Assembly: GCF_030814225.1 (NCBI RefSeq)
Contig: NZ_JAUSUR010000008.1
Location: 124,001-188,000, forward strand
Length of the DNA stretch: 64,000 bases
Direction: 5' to 3'
Source: Breznakia pachnodae
GTDB lineage: Bacteria > Bacillota_I > Bacilli_A > Erysipelotrichales > Erysipelotrichaceae
Below are positions 26,243 to 35,114 of the stretch, piece after piece. A program made the translations under genes and the position numbers. Position 1 is the stretch's first letter. Every line of letters starts with the position of its first letter. Below the pieces are notes generated by a model, which saw nothing but the letters and a program-made list of their open reading frames with translations, was not told the origin of the DNA and ran no database searches.

Positions 26243-26258
26243 TTTCTTCTCCTTTCAT
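26235..26258 (-). other. possible 7-codon leader ORF overlapping a TTG start
   Basis: ATG AAA GGA GAA GAA ATT GAG TAA reads as MKGEEIE. It contains the ribosome site of the 140-residue gene and stops five bases past that gene's TTG start. It has only a weak upstream AGGAAA. It could be chance. Confidence 0.2.
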
Positions 26259-26433
26259 AATGATTTCCTATGAATTTATTATATAGTATTTAGTTTCATT
26301 AATCATTAGAATTAGTATCTCAACAATTAAAATAAATTTAGTTACTATTTTATAATTATCAGTTCCACTTCATTCACTCACACTATAAGACAGTTTCCAT
26401 TCTTGTTTCGTTCTCTTATAATTCAATTTTTTG

Positions 26434-26462
26434 ATAAAAAAAACAACCATTACGGTTGTTCT
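26434..26462 (-). terminator. Rho-independent terminator after the lepA-GNAT operon
   Basis: Minus-strand stem AACAACC/GGTTGTT around GTAAT followed by eight T. Confidence 0.93.
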
Positions 26463-26470
26463 CTTAAAAT

Positions 26471-26962
26471 TTAAAATGTTTTTCTTAAATAGTAATCATC
26501 CATCACAAATCCATTGTCAATATCATTCACAACACTATCAAAGATTTCAAATCCCATCTTTTTATATTTTGCGATTGTAGTTGCATTGTCTTTGTTGCAG
26601 GTTAACCATATTGAATGGCAGCCTCGCTCTTTGCATAATAACTGTAAGTATTTTAGCGCAAACGATGCATATCCTTTACCTCGAACACTTTTGTGTAAAT
26701 ATAGTTTACTTAAGAATGTCTCTTCTTCATTGAAGACTACTGCCATATATCCAACCAGTTGTCCTTCTTCAACAATCTTGTAGTAAGTATAACCTTCCTT
26801 TAATATCTGATTTGTAATTGCTGTTTCTGATTGGAATTTATCAACCATATAAGCAACTTGATCTTCACCAATAATTGGTGTGAAATGTTCTTCCCATATT
26901 TCTTTTGCCAAACTAGCAACTGAAGCAACATCAATATCTTTTACCATTGTAATTTCAATCAT
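26471..26962 (-). CDS. GNAT-family N-acetyltransferase
   Basis: A 163-residue GNAT protein. The acetyl-CoA loop is LHKSVRGKGYASFALKYLQ (RGKGYA), and the later CNKDNATTIAKYKKMGFE is the usual C-terminal part of the fold. The substrate is unknown. Its ATG overlaps the lepA stop by one base, so it is the last gene of the fmt-lepA transcript. Confidence 0.9.
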   Translation of the reverse strand: MIEITMVKDIDVASVASLAKEIWEEHFTPIIGEDQVAYMVDKFQSETAITNQILKEGYTYYKIVEEGQLVGYMAVVFNEEETFLSKLYLHKSVRGKGYASFALKYLQLLCKERGCHSIWLTCNKDNATTIAKYKKMGFEIFDSVVNDIDNGFVMDDYYLRKTF

Positions 26963-28764
26963 TATTCTTCCTCCATTGATAGTACAGCCATAAATGCCTC
27001 TTGTGGCACTTCTACTGATCCAACTGATTTCATTCGTTTCTTTCCTTCTTTTTGCTTTTCAAGAAGTTTCTTCTTACGACTGATATCTCCTCCATAACAT
27101 TTCGCAAGTACATTCTTACGTAATGATTTGATATTTGTACGAGCAATAATCTTTCCACCAATTGCAGCTTGAATCGGAATCTCAAACTGATGTTTTGGAA
27201 TTAAGGTTTTTAGTTTTTCCGTAATTGCTTTTCCACGTGGGTAAGCAAAGTCACGATGAACAATTACACTTAGTGCATCGACAATTTCTCCATTTAATAG
27301 AATATCCATTTTTGAAAGTCTTGATGTTTGATAACCAATAAGTTCGTAATCTAAGGAAGCATATCCTTTACTTAGTGATTTCAGACGATCAAAGAAATCA
27401 AATACGATTTCTCCTAAAGGAAGTTCATAAATCATATTCATTCTAGTATCATCAATATAAATCATATCTTTGTATTGACCACGTTTCTTCTGACATAATT
27501 CCATAATTGGTCCTACATATTCATTTGGCACCATGATAGATGCTTTCACAAATGGTTCTTCAATATGATCAATCTTTTGTGGATCTGGAAGTAATGAAGG
27601 GTTATCTACCAATACTTTGCTTCCATCAGTTAAATAAGCATGATACACAACACTTGGTGCTGTTGCAATCATTGGAATATTGTATTCACGTTCAATACGT
27701 TCCTGAATAACATCCATATGTAATAAACCTAAGAAACCACAACGAAATCCAAATCCTAGTGCTTGTGATGTTTCAGGTTCAAACTGTAATGCTGCATCAT
27801 TTAATTGTAATTTTTCAAGTGCTTCTCTTAAATCATTGTATTTCGCATTATCAATTGGATATAGACCACAATAAACCATTGGATTCATTACACGATACCC
27901 TACTAGTGGTTCTTTCGCTGGGTTTGCAACCGTTGTAATCGTATCACCAACGCGAACATCCTTGATTGATTTCATCGCTGCACTAATCCAACCAACTTCC
28001 CCACATACAAGTTCATCTTTCTTAACTTCTTTGGGATTACGAATCCCAACTTCTAATACCTCATACTCAGCTCCGGAAGCCATAAAGCGAATAGTATCTC
28101 CAACCTTAATTCTTCCTTCTTTTACACTAATATATGCTATAACACCACGATACGCATCATATAATGAATCAAACACAAGTGCTTCTAATGGTTTATTGAT
28201 ATCACCTTTTGGTGCAGGAATATACTTTACAACTGCTTCTAGTACATCTTCTACATTCAAACCACTCTTCGCACTAATCATTGGCGCATAAGATGCATCA
28301 AGTCCAATCACTTCTTCAATCTCGTGTTTTACCTCATCTGCTCTTGCACTTGGTAAGTCTATTTTATTAATAACAGGTAGAATTTCCAAGTCATTGTCCA
28401 AAGCTAAGTATACATTAGCCAAGGTTTGTGCCTCTATTCCCTGTGCAGCATCTACAACCAGTACTGCACCATCACACGCTGCTAGCGAACGCGATACTTC
28501 ATAAGTGAAATCGACATGACCTGGTGTGTCAATCAAATGAAAGACGTAGTCTTCTCCATCTTTGCTGTGGTAGTTTAACTGTACAGCATTTAGCTTGATG
28601 GTAATTCCCCTTTCCCTTTCTAAATCCATACTGTCAAGCAACTGTGATTTCATTTCACGTTGTTGAACGGTATCGGTTAACTCTAATATTCTGTCAGCCA
28701 AAGTTGATTTACCATGATCAATATGGGCAATAATAGAGAAATTACGAATATTTTTTTGTTTCAT
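26962..28764 (-). CDS. lepA: elongation factor 4 (LepA) GTPase
   Basis: A 600-residue translational GTPase. G1 AHIDHGKST (about 13-21), G3 DTPGHVDF, G4 NKIDLP and the EF4-specific C-terminal domain ([19 protein letters not shown] and [15 protein letters not shown]) identify it. EF4 binds ribosomes and affects back-translocation or initiation complexes. The ATG at 28764 follows GAGGAG by 7 bases and gives the usual [18 protein letters not shown]; a codon five residues upstream is open but lacks a site. It sits between an ECF S-component gene and a GNAT gene. Confidence 0.96.
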   Translation of the reverse strand: MKQKNIRNFSIIAHIDHGKSTLADRILELTDTVQQREMKSQLLDSMDLERERGITIKLNAVQLNYHSKDGEDYVFHLIDTPGHVDFTYEVSRSLAACDGAVLVVDAAQGIEAQTLANVYLALDNDLEILPVINKIDLPSARADEVKHEIEEVIGLDASYAPMISAKSGLNVEDVLEAVVKYIPAPKGDINKPLEALVFDSLYDAYRGVIAYISVKEGRIKVGDTIRFMASGAEYEVLEVGIRNPKEVKKDELVCGEVGWISAAMKSIKDVRVGDTITTVANPAKEPLVGYRVMNPMVYCGLYPIDNAKYNDLREALEKLQLNDAALQFEPETSQALGFGFRCGFLGLLHMDVIQERIEREYNIPMIATAPSVVYHAYLTDGSKVLVDNPSLLPDPQKIDHIEEPFVKASIMVPNEYVGPIMELCQKKRGQYKDMIYIDDTRMNMIYELPLGEIVFDFFDRLKSLSKGYASLDYELIGYQTSRLSKMDILLNGEIVDALSVIVHRDFAYPRGKAITEKLKTLIPKHQFEIPIQAAIGGKIIARTNIKSLRKNVLAKCYGGDISRKKKLLEKQKEGKKRMKSVGSVEVPQEAFMAVLSMEEE

Positions 28765-28779
28765 AGCAAATCTCCTCAT

Positions 28780-29280
28780 CTATTCTTTAAATAATTGTAC
28801 TTGTTGTTTACTGATACGAAGGAATGGTTGATATGCAATACATGCAAATACAAAACAAGATCCTCCTTGTACTAGATTTCCTTGAACGGCAGGTAATACA
28901 GCAATGAAATCACCAATTAAGATGACATCTGTGATGTAATATCCACCAATCATAATCAAAGCTCCAGCCAGAAAAGCAACAATACGTATCTTCTTTGGTA
29001 AAGCATGAAATAAATAAGCAGCAATTAAACCCTCTGCTCCTTTAATAATCAACGTAAAAATTGCGTATTGCGAATATCCGAGATATACATCCGCTAGTGC
29101 ACTACCAACGCCACCAATAAAGGCAGCTGCTGCTGGATTCACAATCGTTGCAAACAACAAAATCATACTGTCACCAAAATTAACATATCCCATTGCAGGG
29201 ATTGGCAAAACAATAAATACTGTTAATAAGAATGTTAGTGCAGCTCCAAAGCCACAAATTACAATTTTACGTATACTCAT
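28780..29280 (-). CDS. ECF transporter S component (substrate unknown)
   Basis: A 166-residue membrane protein with five to six hydrophobic helices. The motifs YVNFGDSMILLFA and GGVGSALADVYLGYSQYA, followed by TLIIKGAEGLIAAY, are typical of energy-coupling-factor substrate-binding subunits (ECF_trnsprt/HmpT-like). It would capture a vitamin or precursor and use a shared EcfAA'T module, none of which is in this window. It lies between fmt and lepA with 1- and 15-base gaps, so it is in their operon. No riboswitch precedes it to reveal a substrate. Confidence 0.85.
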   Translation of the reverse strand: MSIRKIVICGFGAALTFLLTVFIVLPIPAMGYVNFGDSMILLFATIVNPAAAAFIGGVGSALADVYLGYSQYAIFTLIIKGAEGLIAAYLFHALPKKIRIVAFLAGALIMIGGYYITDVILIGDFIAVLPAVQGNLVQGGSCFVFACIAYQPFLRISKQQVQLFKE

Positions 29281-29281
29281 A

Positions 29282-30208
29282 CTATTCTCCCCCTATTATC
29301 CTCGACTTGTTTCCGTTGATAAACTCACTTGCTGAACATTTCTTCTTACCTTCCAGCTGCACTTCACACAATTGTACAACTCCACCATGGCATGATAAGA
29401 ATAATTGTTTGTCTTCTACAAACAGTTCACCAATTGGAATATCACGTTTTATTTCACTTAGTTTAACTCCATGTATTTTCAACTTTTTATCATGAAAGTA
29501 AATATAGCCTACAGGCCATGGAATCAAACCTCTTATATGATTATAAACATCTTTATACGATTTGTCTAAATCTATTTTTTCTTCTTCTTTTGAAATATTA
29601 TATGCGAAACTAACATTTGCCTCATCTTGCTTTGTAAAGACTGCTTTTCCTTCTACTAATAAGTCAATCGCTTCAATGATTGCCTGAGCTCCAATGACCA
29701 TTAATTTATCATACAAAGACCCTGCAGTATCATTCACATCAATTACCACTTCTTTTTGAAGCATATAGTCTCCTGCATCCATCTTATTTACCATTCTCAT
29801 AATTGATACACCAGTCTTTTCTTCGCCATAAATAATTGACTTATGAATTGGTGCTCCACCACGTAATTTTGGAAGCAAAGAAGCATGCACATTCAAACTG
29901 CCATACTCTGGTGCATTTAGTAATGCTTCAGGTATCATTTGTCCATAAGCACAAGTTACAATCAAATCAGGCTTATAAGCTAAAATGCCATCATAATCTT
30001 CTCTAATTTTAATTGGTTGAATTACATCAATGTTATGTTCAATTGCCAACTTCTTTGTTGGTGTTTCTTGAATGATTTGTTTTCGTCCAACTTTTTTATC
30101 TGGTTGTGATACAACAGCAATTACTTCATGTCTAGAATCGATCAAACTTTGAAGAATTGAACATGCAAATTCCGGTGTACCCATAAATACTATTTTTAAA
30201 CTTTTCAT
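29282..30208 (-). CDS. fmt: methionyl-tRNA formyltransferase
   Basis: A 308-residue enzyme that formylates Met-tRNA(fMet) with 10-formyl-THF. Evidence is MGTPEFACSIL, the catalytic NVHASLLPKLRGGAPIHKSI (Asn and His), MDAGDYMLQ (Asp), and a C-terminal OB-like tRNA-binding part. The usual partners def and priA are not adjacent. The start follows GGAGTGA. It heads a transcript into the ECF S-component, lepA and GNAT genes. Confidence 0.96.
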   Translation of the reverse strand: MKSLKIVFMGTPEFACSILQSLIDSRHEVIAVVSQPDKKVGRKQIIQETPTKKLAIEHNIDVIQPIKIREDYDGILAYKPDLIVTCAYGQMIPEALLNAPEYGSLNVHASLLPKLRGGAPIHKSIIYGEEKTGVSIMRMVNKMDAGDYMLQKEVVIDVNDTAGSLYDKLMVIGAQAIIEAIDLLVEGKAVFTKQDEANVSFAYNISKEEEKIDLDKSYKDVYNHIRGLIPWPVGYIYFHDKKLKIHGVKLSEIKRDIPIGELFVEDKQLFLSCHGGVVQLCEVQLEGKKKCSASEFINGNKSRIIGGE

Positions 30209-30268
30209 ATAATCACTCCAATGTATTTAATTATACTCATTAATATATGAAAAGTAAAAGATTTAATA

Positions 30269-30297
30269 TTGATTTTTTATGTTGGGTTTGTTATAAT
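30269..30297 (+). promoter_or_regulatory. sigma-A promoter of rpsT
   Basis: -35 TTGATT (30269-30274), 17-base spacer, -10 TATAAT (30292-30297), 32 bases before the start codon. Confidence 0.88.
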
Positions 30298-30329
30298 TTG
30301 TTGGCACATGAAAATTAGGAGGTGTAAGT

Positions 30330-30593
30330 ATGCCTAACATTAAATCACAAAAGAAACGTGTTATCACTAATGATAAAAGACATTTAGCAAATGCTTCTCA
30401 AAAAACTAGATTAAAATCTGCAATCAAAGCAGTTAAGACAGCTGTAGAAGCAAACGATAAAGATGCTGCACAAACTGCATATAGTGTTGCTAGCAAACAC
30501 TTAGATAAAGCAGTTTCTAGTAATATCTACCACAAGAATTACGCAGCAAGACAAAAATCACGTTTAGCAAAAGCTATCAACACAATTGCTTAG
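30330..30593 (+). CDS. rpsT: 30S ribosomal protein S20
   Basis: An 87-residue helical, lysine-rich protein with the S20 pattern MPNIKSQKKRVITNDKR and a C-terminal helix NYAARQKSRLAKAINT. S20 binds 16S rRNA early in 30S assembly. It is a plus-strand single gene opposite fmt and holA, with AGGAGGTG as ribosome site and its own promoter and terminators. rpsT diverging from or converging on holA is common in Firmicutes. Confidence 0.97.
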   Translation: MPNIKSQKKRVITNDKRHLANASQKTRLKSAIKAVKTAVEANDKDAAQTAYSVASKHLDKAVSSNIYHKNYAARQKSRLAKAINTIA

Positions 30594-30609
30594 TATATAA
30601 GTGGGAAAG

Positions 30610-30637
30610 AAAAAATCTACAGAAGTAGATTTTTATT
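30610..30637 (+). terminator. terminator after rpsT (bidirectional)
   Basis: Hairpin AAAATCTAC/GTAGATTTTT with an AGAA loop. The opposite strand also ends in T residues, so it can stop holA readthrough. Confidence 0.88.
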
Positions 30638-30647
30638 TTGCTTTGAT

Positions 30648-30675
30648 GACAATCCTTTAGGGATTGTTTTTTTTA
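30648..30675 (+). terminator. second terminator after rpsT
   Basis: Hairpin ACAATCC/GGATTGT around TTTAG with eight T on the plus strand only. It overlaps the holA stop codon on the other strand. Confidence 0.75.
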
Positions 30676-31611
30676 TGTGCAATACTTAATTAGGAATGTT
30701 TCAAATCCAAGATTCTTATCAACCAGTCCCATCTTAATTCTTTGATCTAATGTAGCAAGTTCATTCAGTATCTTTTGAATTTGACCTAAGTCACGTCGGT
30801 ATACCTGTTCCAGTGTTTTCTCCACTCGATATGGATGTGCACCTAACTCCCTAGCAATTTCTTGTTTCCCCATTCGCATATTTGATAATGTTTTCACCTG
30901 TGAAAGAAAACGAAACTGTGTTGCAAGCATCGCAATCAATGTAATGACTTCTACATTTACTTTCTTAAAATCATTAACATAAGTAAAACAACGTTTAACA
31001 TTCTGTTCTATGATTGCCTGCGATAACAAGAATACATTATCTTCTACTGGTTTCGTAATTAATTGTTCTACTACTTCAATCGTTACTGTATCTTGGTATG
31101 TTTCTAACTTTGCCAGTTCCTGCATAATTCGATTCAAATCAAAACCACAACGTTGATAGAAAGCACTTAATGCCTGTCTGTCAATTTGAATATTACGTTT
31201 TTTTAATTGTTGAGTCACGAAATTGTTTCTATCAAATTCATTTAGTGCAGAAAACACAAAATCCTTACATAATTTTTTTATTTCCTTTACTACTTTCTTT
31301 CGTTCATCTTTCTTACCTTCTAACACTAAAATTAAGGTTGTTGATGCAAGTGGTTCTTTAAGATAAGCAATGAGTGCATCTATATCAAACTCATTTGGAG
31401 TTGCACTTAAAAATTTACATTGCTCTACAATCACCAATTTATTATCACTAAAAAATGGTAATGTATTGCAATCTGAAATAATCGTCTGTGCATCATGCTT
31501 TGTCGCATTATAGACGATTTTATTCATATCATTAATTCCTAAATCTTTTTCAATTTCTTTGATTTTATGATTTAGTAAATATTGTTCTTCACCTGTTAAT
31601 AAATAGTTCAT
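30673..31611 (-). CDS. holA: DNA polymerase III delta subunit
   Basis: A 312-residue clamp-loader subunit that opens the beta ring. The opening MNYLLTGEEQYLLNHKIKEI is typical of HolA, as are the AAA+-like fold without a working P-loop and the collar-domain segment YRRDLGQIQKILNELATLDQRIKMG near the C-terminus. It overlaps the comEC stop by 4 bases, matching the usual Firmicutes order comEA-comEC-holA. It is the last gene of that transcript and converges on rpsT. Confidence 0.93.
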   Translation of the reverse strand: MNYLLTGEEQYLLNHKIKEIEKDLGINDMNKIVYNATKHDAQTIISDCNTLPFFSDNKLVIVEQCKFLSATPNEFDIDALIAYLKEPLASTTLILVLEGKKDERKKVVKEIKKLCKDFVFSALNEFDRNNFVTQQLKKRNIQIDRQALSAFYQRCGFDLNRIMQELAKLETYQDTVTIEVVEQLITKPVEDNVFLLSQAIIEQNVKRCFTYVNDFKKVNVEVITLIAMLATQFRFLSQVKTLSNMRMGKQEIARELGAHPYRVEKTLEQVYRRDLGQIQKILNELATLDQRIKMGLVDKNLGFETFLIKYCT

Positions 31612-33554
31612 AATTTCACCTTTATTATTATACCAAATTCATTGCTCATTGTCCTCATAAAAAGTAGATTGTGAAAGTAATAAATTTGTACACTCCCATT
31701 TTGTTGTGTATCCAGTACTGTAGTTTCCTGTTTATGTAGATTATCAACTACCTGATCATCAGGATGTCCATAGGAGTTGTTTCTGCCACTGGAGATAATT
31801 CCCACCAATGGATCAATAAAATGCAGAAAATCTTTTGTTGTAGCTGAAATAGAACCATGATGAGAGACTTTCAATATATCCACAGGTAGATGTTGATATT
31901 CTTCCATAATCGCTTGTTCAAACGGAATACCAGCATCACCAGTAAACAAATAATGAAATCCATAAATCGTTCCATACAAAACAATACTATTTTCATTCTT
32001 ATCATCAAATTTAGCTTCCGTATTTAAATTGTATAGTTCTATTGAATCAAGTTCTAACATATCAATTTCAGTATATACTTCATCAATCGTTATTAACTCT
32101 TTTAAATCATCTAAACTTCCATTATGGTCATAATCATCATGTGTAACAATAAGCATATCTATCTTCTTAATTCCACGTGCTTTTAATACAGGATATATTA
32201 CTTCCTCTGCTAACTCATATCGAAAGGAACCAGCTACATCTATCATTATCGTTTTTCCAAACATAGGTTCTCGAATCAGAATACAGTCTCCTTGACCTAC
32301 ATCAATAAAGAGAACCTCTCCAAACAGTTGCAGTGAATCCATGTTTTGTTGGTATAGCAATAATAGAACAAAGCATACAATATACTTCTTTTTTAATTCA
32401 ACTGTTGTTTTTAATAATACAAGAAACCATAATAGCATCCACACTATATTTGGTTTACCAATAAATGTATATAAATCCTGAAAAACCAAAATTAACCATT
32501 CATACATACTTATCAAATATACAAAAATTGATGATAGCGGATGAAAAAGAACTGATACAATTGCACATACCATCAACAGCAGATGTACACGTTGAAGAAT
32601 TGGATAACATAAAAGCATCATGATATTTATTTCATGAAAATGATACAACTGTAGTGGGAGCATAATTGAGCTTGGTAGCAATAATTTTGATAATCGTTTT
32701 ACTTTGAATAATTGTATTGTATTAAATATAAAAATAGCCATAAAAGAAAACTCTGTAACCACAAAAGGATTCATAAGCAATAAACATATTATGGTAACTC
32801 CAAATCGATTCTTAGTGTTTATATGTTTCATCAAAAAATCAATACTTGATCTAAAGAACAAATAACGTATAAAGAAACGTATTGGAAACAAAAATGTATA
32901 ACCTAACATAACAACGCTTAAAAGTAATGATTTATTTACCTTAATTAATTTATTCATCACTTTCACAAGAAAGCGCAGATGAAAACCGCTTAGAAATAAC
33001 AGTTCAATATAATTATCATCCTTAATCTGATAGAAAATTTGCAGTAAATAACTTCTTAGTTCATCTTTGTCAATCGATTGAATATATTCAAATAAGAGAT
33101 TTTTTATACTTCTGTTCTTTGAAAGTATCGTATAGTCATTTACATACATCTGATAATGTATTCCCTTTTTATGACTATAATCCATAAAGTTATAGAGATA
33201 AAAGTTCTGAAGTGAATACACTTCTTCATAATTCCCTTCGATTTCTAACACATCACCATATCCAACATTAAACACATTGTAGAGATATACCTGTTCATTA
33301 TCTGTATCAGCTATTATGTAATTCTGCTTTATATCTATGACCTTTACCACTTCAGATGTAGGTTTGTTTGTTTCTGGTGATAAAAAATGAAAATTAAATA
33401 TTATTAGTAAAATTAGAATCATCCACCATTGGTTATGAAAGTAAAAGTAATAATATATAAGGCATACAAAAATGATTATAAAATTACCATAGAAATTGGC
33501 ATTTATAGACATTATGACCATAAACAATGAAACAAGAAAATAGTAATATTTCAT
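31608..33554 (-). CDS. comEC: ComEC/Rec2 DNA uptake channel
   Basis: A 648-residue polytopic protein. Hydrophobic N-terminal helices, a short OB-like region (about 65-130), the ComEC core of several membrane helices (about 175-400), and a C-terminal metallo-beta-lactamase domain can be seen. The last opens FIDVGQGDCILI and has the metal motif THDDYDHNG and later SHHGSISATT. It carries single-stranded DNA across the membrane during transformation. It overlaps comEA by one base (TAATG) and holA by four. It is somewhat shorter than the 770-residue Bacillus protein, and the N-terminal part is very rich in Tyr, Phe and Ile. Confidence 0.93.
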   Translation of the reverse strand: MKYYYFLVSLFMVIMSINANFYGNFIIIFVCLIYYYFYFHNQWWMILILLIIFNFHFLSPETNKPTSEVVKVIDIKQNYIIADTDNEQVYLYNVFNVGYGDVLEIEGNYEEVYSLQNFYLYNFMDYSHKKGIHYQMYVNDYTILSKNRSIKNLLFEYIQSIDKDELRSYLLQIFYQIKDDNYIELLFLSGFHLRFLVKVMNKLIKVNKSLLLSVVMLGYTFLFPIRFFIRYLFFRSSIDFLMKHINTKNRFGVTIICLLLMNPFVVTEFSFMAIFIFNTIQLFKVKRLSKLLLPSSIMLPLQLYHFHEINIMMLLCYPILQRVHLLLMVCAIVSVLFHPLSSIFVYLISMYEWLILVFQDLYTFIGKPNIVWMLLWFLVLLKTTVELKKKYIVCFVLLLLYQQNMDSLQLFGEVLFIDVGQGDCILIREPMFGKTIMIDVAGSFRYELAEEVIYPVLKARGIKKIDMLIVTHDDYDHNGSLDDLKELITIDEVYTEIDMLELDSIELYNLNTEAKFDDKNENSIVLYGTIYGFHYLFTGDAGIPFEQAIMEEYQHLPVDILKVSHHGSISATTKDFLHFIDPLVGIISSGRNNSYGHPDDQVVDNLHKQETTVLDTQQNGSVQIYYFHNLLFMRTMSNEFGIIIKVKL

Positions 33555-34021
33555 TACAATCGAATATAATCTTTCATTTTAAGGTATGTCTTCTCTTTTA
33601 TTCCAGCTACCTTCTGAATATCTTCGATTGTCTGAAAAGGGCCAAACTCCTCTCGATAATCAATAATCTTTTGTGCTGTGGAAGGTCCAACGCCTGGGAT
33701 TGAGCATAACTGATCTAAACTAGCCCCATTAATAGATACTTTATTTTGTTCCTGTTTCTTTTCAATAACTATAACATCCTGATTTCGTAAATTCTTAGAT
33801 TGATTGATTCCAGAAATATCTGCAGTATCAAGTAACCCACCACTTTGGTCAATTAAATCTTTTACTTTCGCATTGTAATCAAGTTCATAAATACCCGGAG
33901 TTGTTACTTCTCCTTTAATTTCAACAGTTACACTAGTCCTTTTGAATTGTTTTAAATCAATATATGTATTTTGATTCAGAAATATAAAAACAAATACAAG
34001 GACAACAATAAATGACTTCAT
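33554..34021 (-). CDS. comEA: ComEA competence DNA receptor
   Basis: A 155-residue protein. An N-terminal membrane anchor (about 3-17) is followed by an SLBB-like domain (VTVEIKGEVTTPGIYELD, about 30-90) and a C-terminal helix-hairpin-helix DNA-binding domain (NGASLDQLCSIPGVGPSTAQKIIDYREEFGPF). It captures double-stranded DNA at the cell surface for ComEC. It starts 48 bases after phoH and overlaps comEC. Its presence with ComEC suggests natural transformation is encoded, though pilus genes are not in this window. Confidence 0.95.
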   Translation of the reverse strand: MKSFIVVLVFVFIFLNQNTYIDLKQFKRTSVTVEIKGEVTTPGIYELDYNAKVKDLIDQSGGLLDTADISGINQSKNLRNQDVIVIEKKQEQNKVSINGASLDQLCSIPGVGPSTAQKIIDYREEFGPFQTIEDIQKVAGIKEKTYLKMKDYIRL

Positions 34022-34069
34022 AATATCACCTACTATTATCTTGTATTTGTTTATAATTAATCCTAAATT

Positions 34070-35038
34070 TTATTGATCATTTTCATGTTTTTCGTAAGAA
34101 TCAATAATTTTTTGAACTAGTGGATTTCTTACAACATCAGCACTCGTAAGTTCAACAAATGCAATTTCATCAATATCTCTTAAGATATCTCTGGCACTTA
34201 CCAATCCAGAATCTTTCTTTTTTATTAAATCAATTTGGGTAATATCACCTGTTACAACAATTTTCGAATTAAATCCCATTCTTGTTAGAAACATTTTCAT
34301 TTGTGATCTGGTAGAGTTTTGAGCCTCATCTAGAATAATAAAGGCATCATTTAATGTTCTACCACGCATATATGCTAGAGGAGCAATTTCAATAACTCCC
34401 TTTTCCATAAGTTTCTCAACCGACTCCGTACCAAGAGCATCATATAAGGCGTCATATAAAGGCGTTAGGTAAGGATCTACCTTTTCCTTCAAATCACCTG
34501 GCAGAAACCCTAAATTCTCTCCTGCTTCAACTGCAGGCCTAGTTAGAATGATTTTCTCCACTTCATTTTTCTTCAACATTGAAACTGCATACATAACTGC
34601 CAGATAAGTTTTACCAGTACCAGCAACTCCACATGCAAATACAATATCATTCTCTCGCATACTTTTATATAAATAAGATTGACCCAATGTTTTTGGATAT
34701 ATGGTCTTTCCACTTGCTGTTTTATTTACTACTTCCTTATAAAGTCTAGCTAGTCTACTTAACTTACCTTCATCAGCAAGACGGCAGGCATACATAATTT
34801 CTCGTTCCTGTACAGAAATCCCATGTTCGTCTGCTTCCATCATATAGTTGATAACTGCTTTTATTTTATTGGCAACTTCTTCATCACTATCCAGTACTGA
34901 TAAAGTTGAATTGCGATAGATTAATTCTACATTATAATGATCACGTAATACTTGAAGATACTTTTCACTTGGTCCTAACAGTTTACCAACCAACTCGAAA
35001 GGTACTTCTTCTAAAGATATATCAATTTTACTATTCAT
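34070..35038 (-). CDS. phoH: PhoH-like ATPase
   Basis: A 322-residue protein of the PhoH family. A small N-terminal KH-like region (VPFELVGKLLGPSEKYLQVL) precedes a P-loop ATPase with Walker A GVAGTGKT (137-144) and Walker B FIILDEAQNS, then VTGDITQIDL. The family is associated with RNA metabolism; Bacillus PhoH/YqfL-type genes usually sit beside ybeY, but here the gene follows trmK and precedes comEA. The ribosome site is AGAGGG. A strong terminator separates it from rpoD-trmK. Confidence 0.94.
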   Translation of the reverse strand: MNSKIDISLEEVPFELVGKLLGPSEKYLQVLRDHYNVELIYRNSTLSVLDSDEEVANKIKAVINYMMEADEHGISVQEREIMYACRLADEGKLSRLARLYKEVVNKTASGKTIYPKTLGQSYLYKSMRENDIVFACGVAGTGKTYLAVMYAVSMLKKNEVEKIILTRPAVEAGENLGFLPGDLKEKVDPYLTPLYDALYDALGTESVEKLMEKGVIEIAPLAYMRGRTLNDAFIILDEAQNSTRSQMKMFLTRMGFNSKIVVTGDITQIDLIKKKDSGLVSARDILRDIDEIAFVELTSADVVRNPLVQKIIDSYEKHENDQ

Positions 35039-35070
35039 TCAGTTCCCTCTTTCTACTTAATCATTTTACT

Positions 35071-35114
35071 AAAAAAAAGAAGAAATAGATAGTCCTAGAC
35101 TTCTATTTCTTCTT
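35071..35114 (-). terminator. Rho-independent terminator after trmK, overlapping its 3' end
   Basis: An 11-pair minus-strand stem GAAGAAATAGA/TCTATTTCTTC followed by eight T. The upstream arm is part of the trmK coding sequence (Glu-Glu-Glu-Ile-Glu). Confidence 0.92.
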
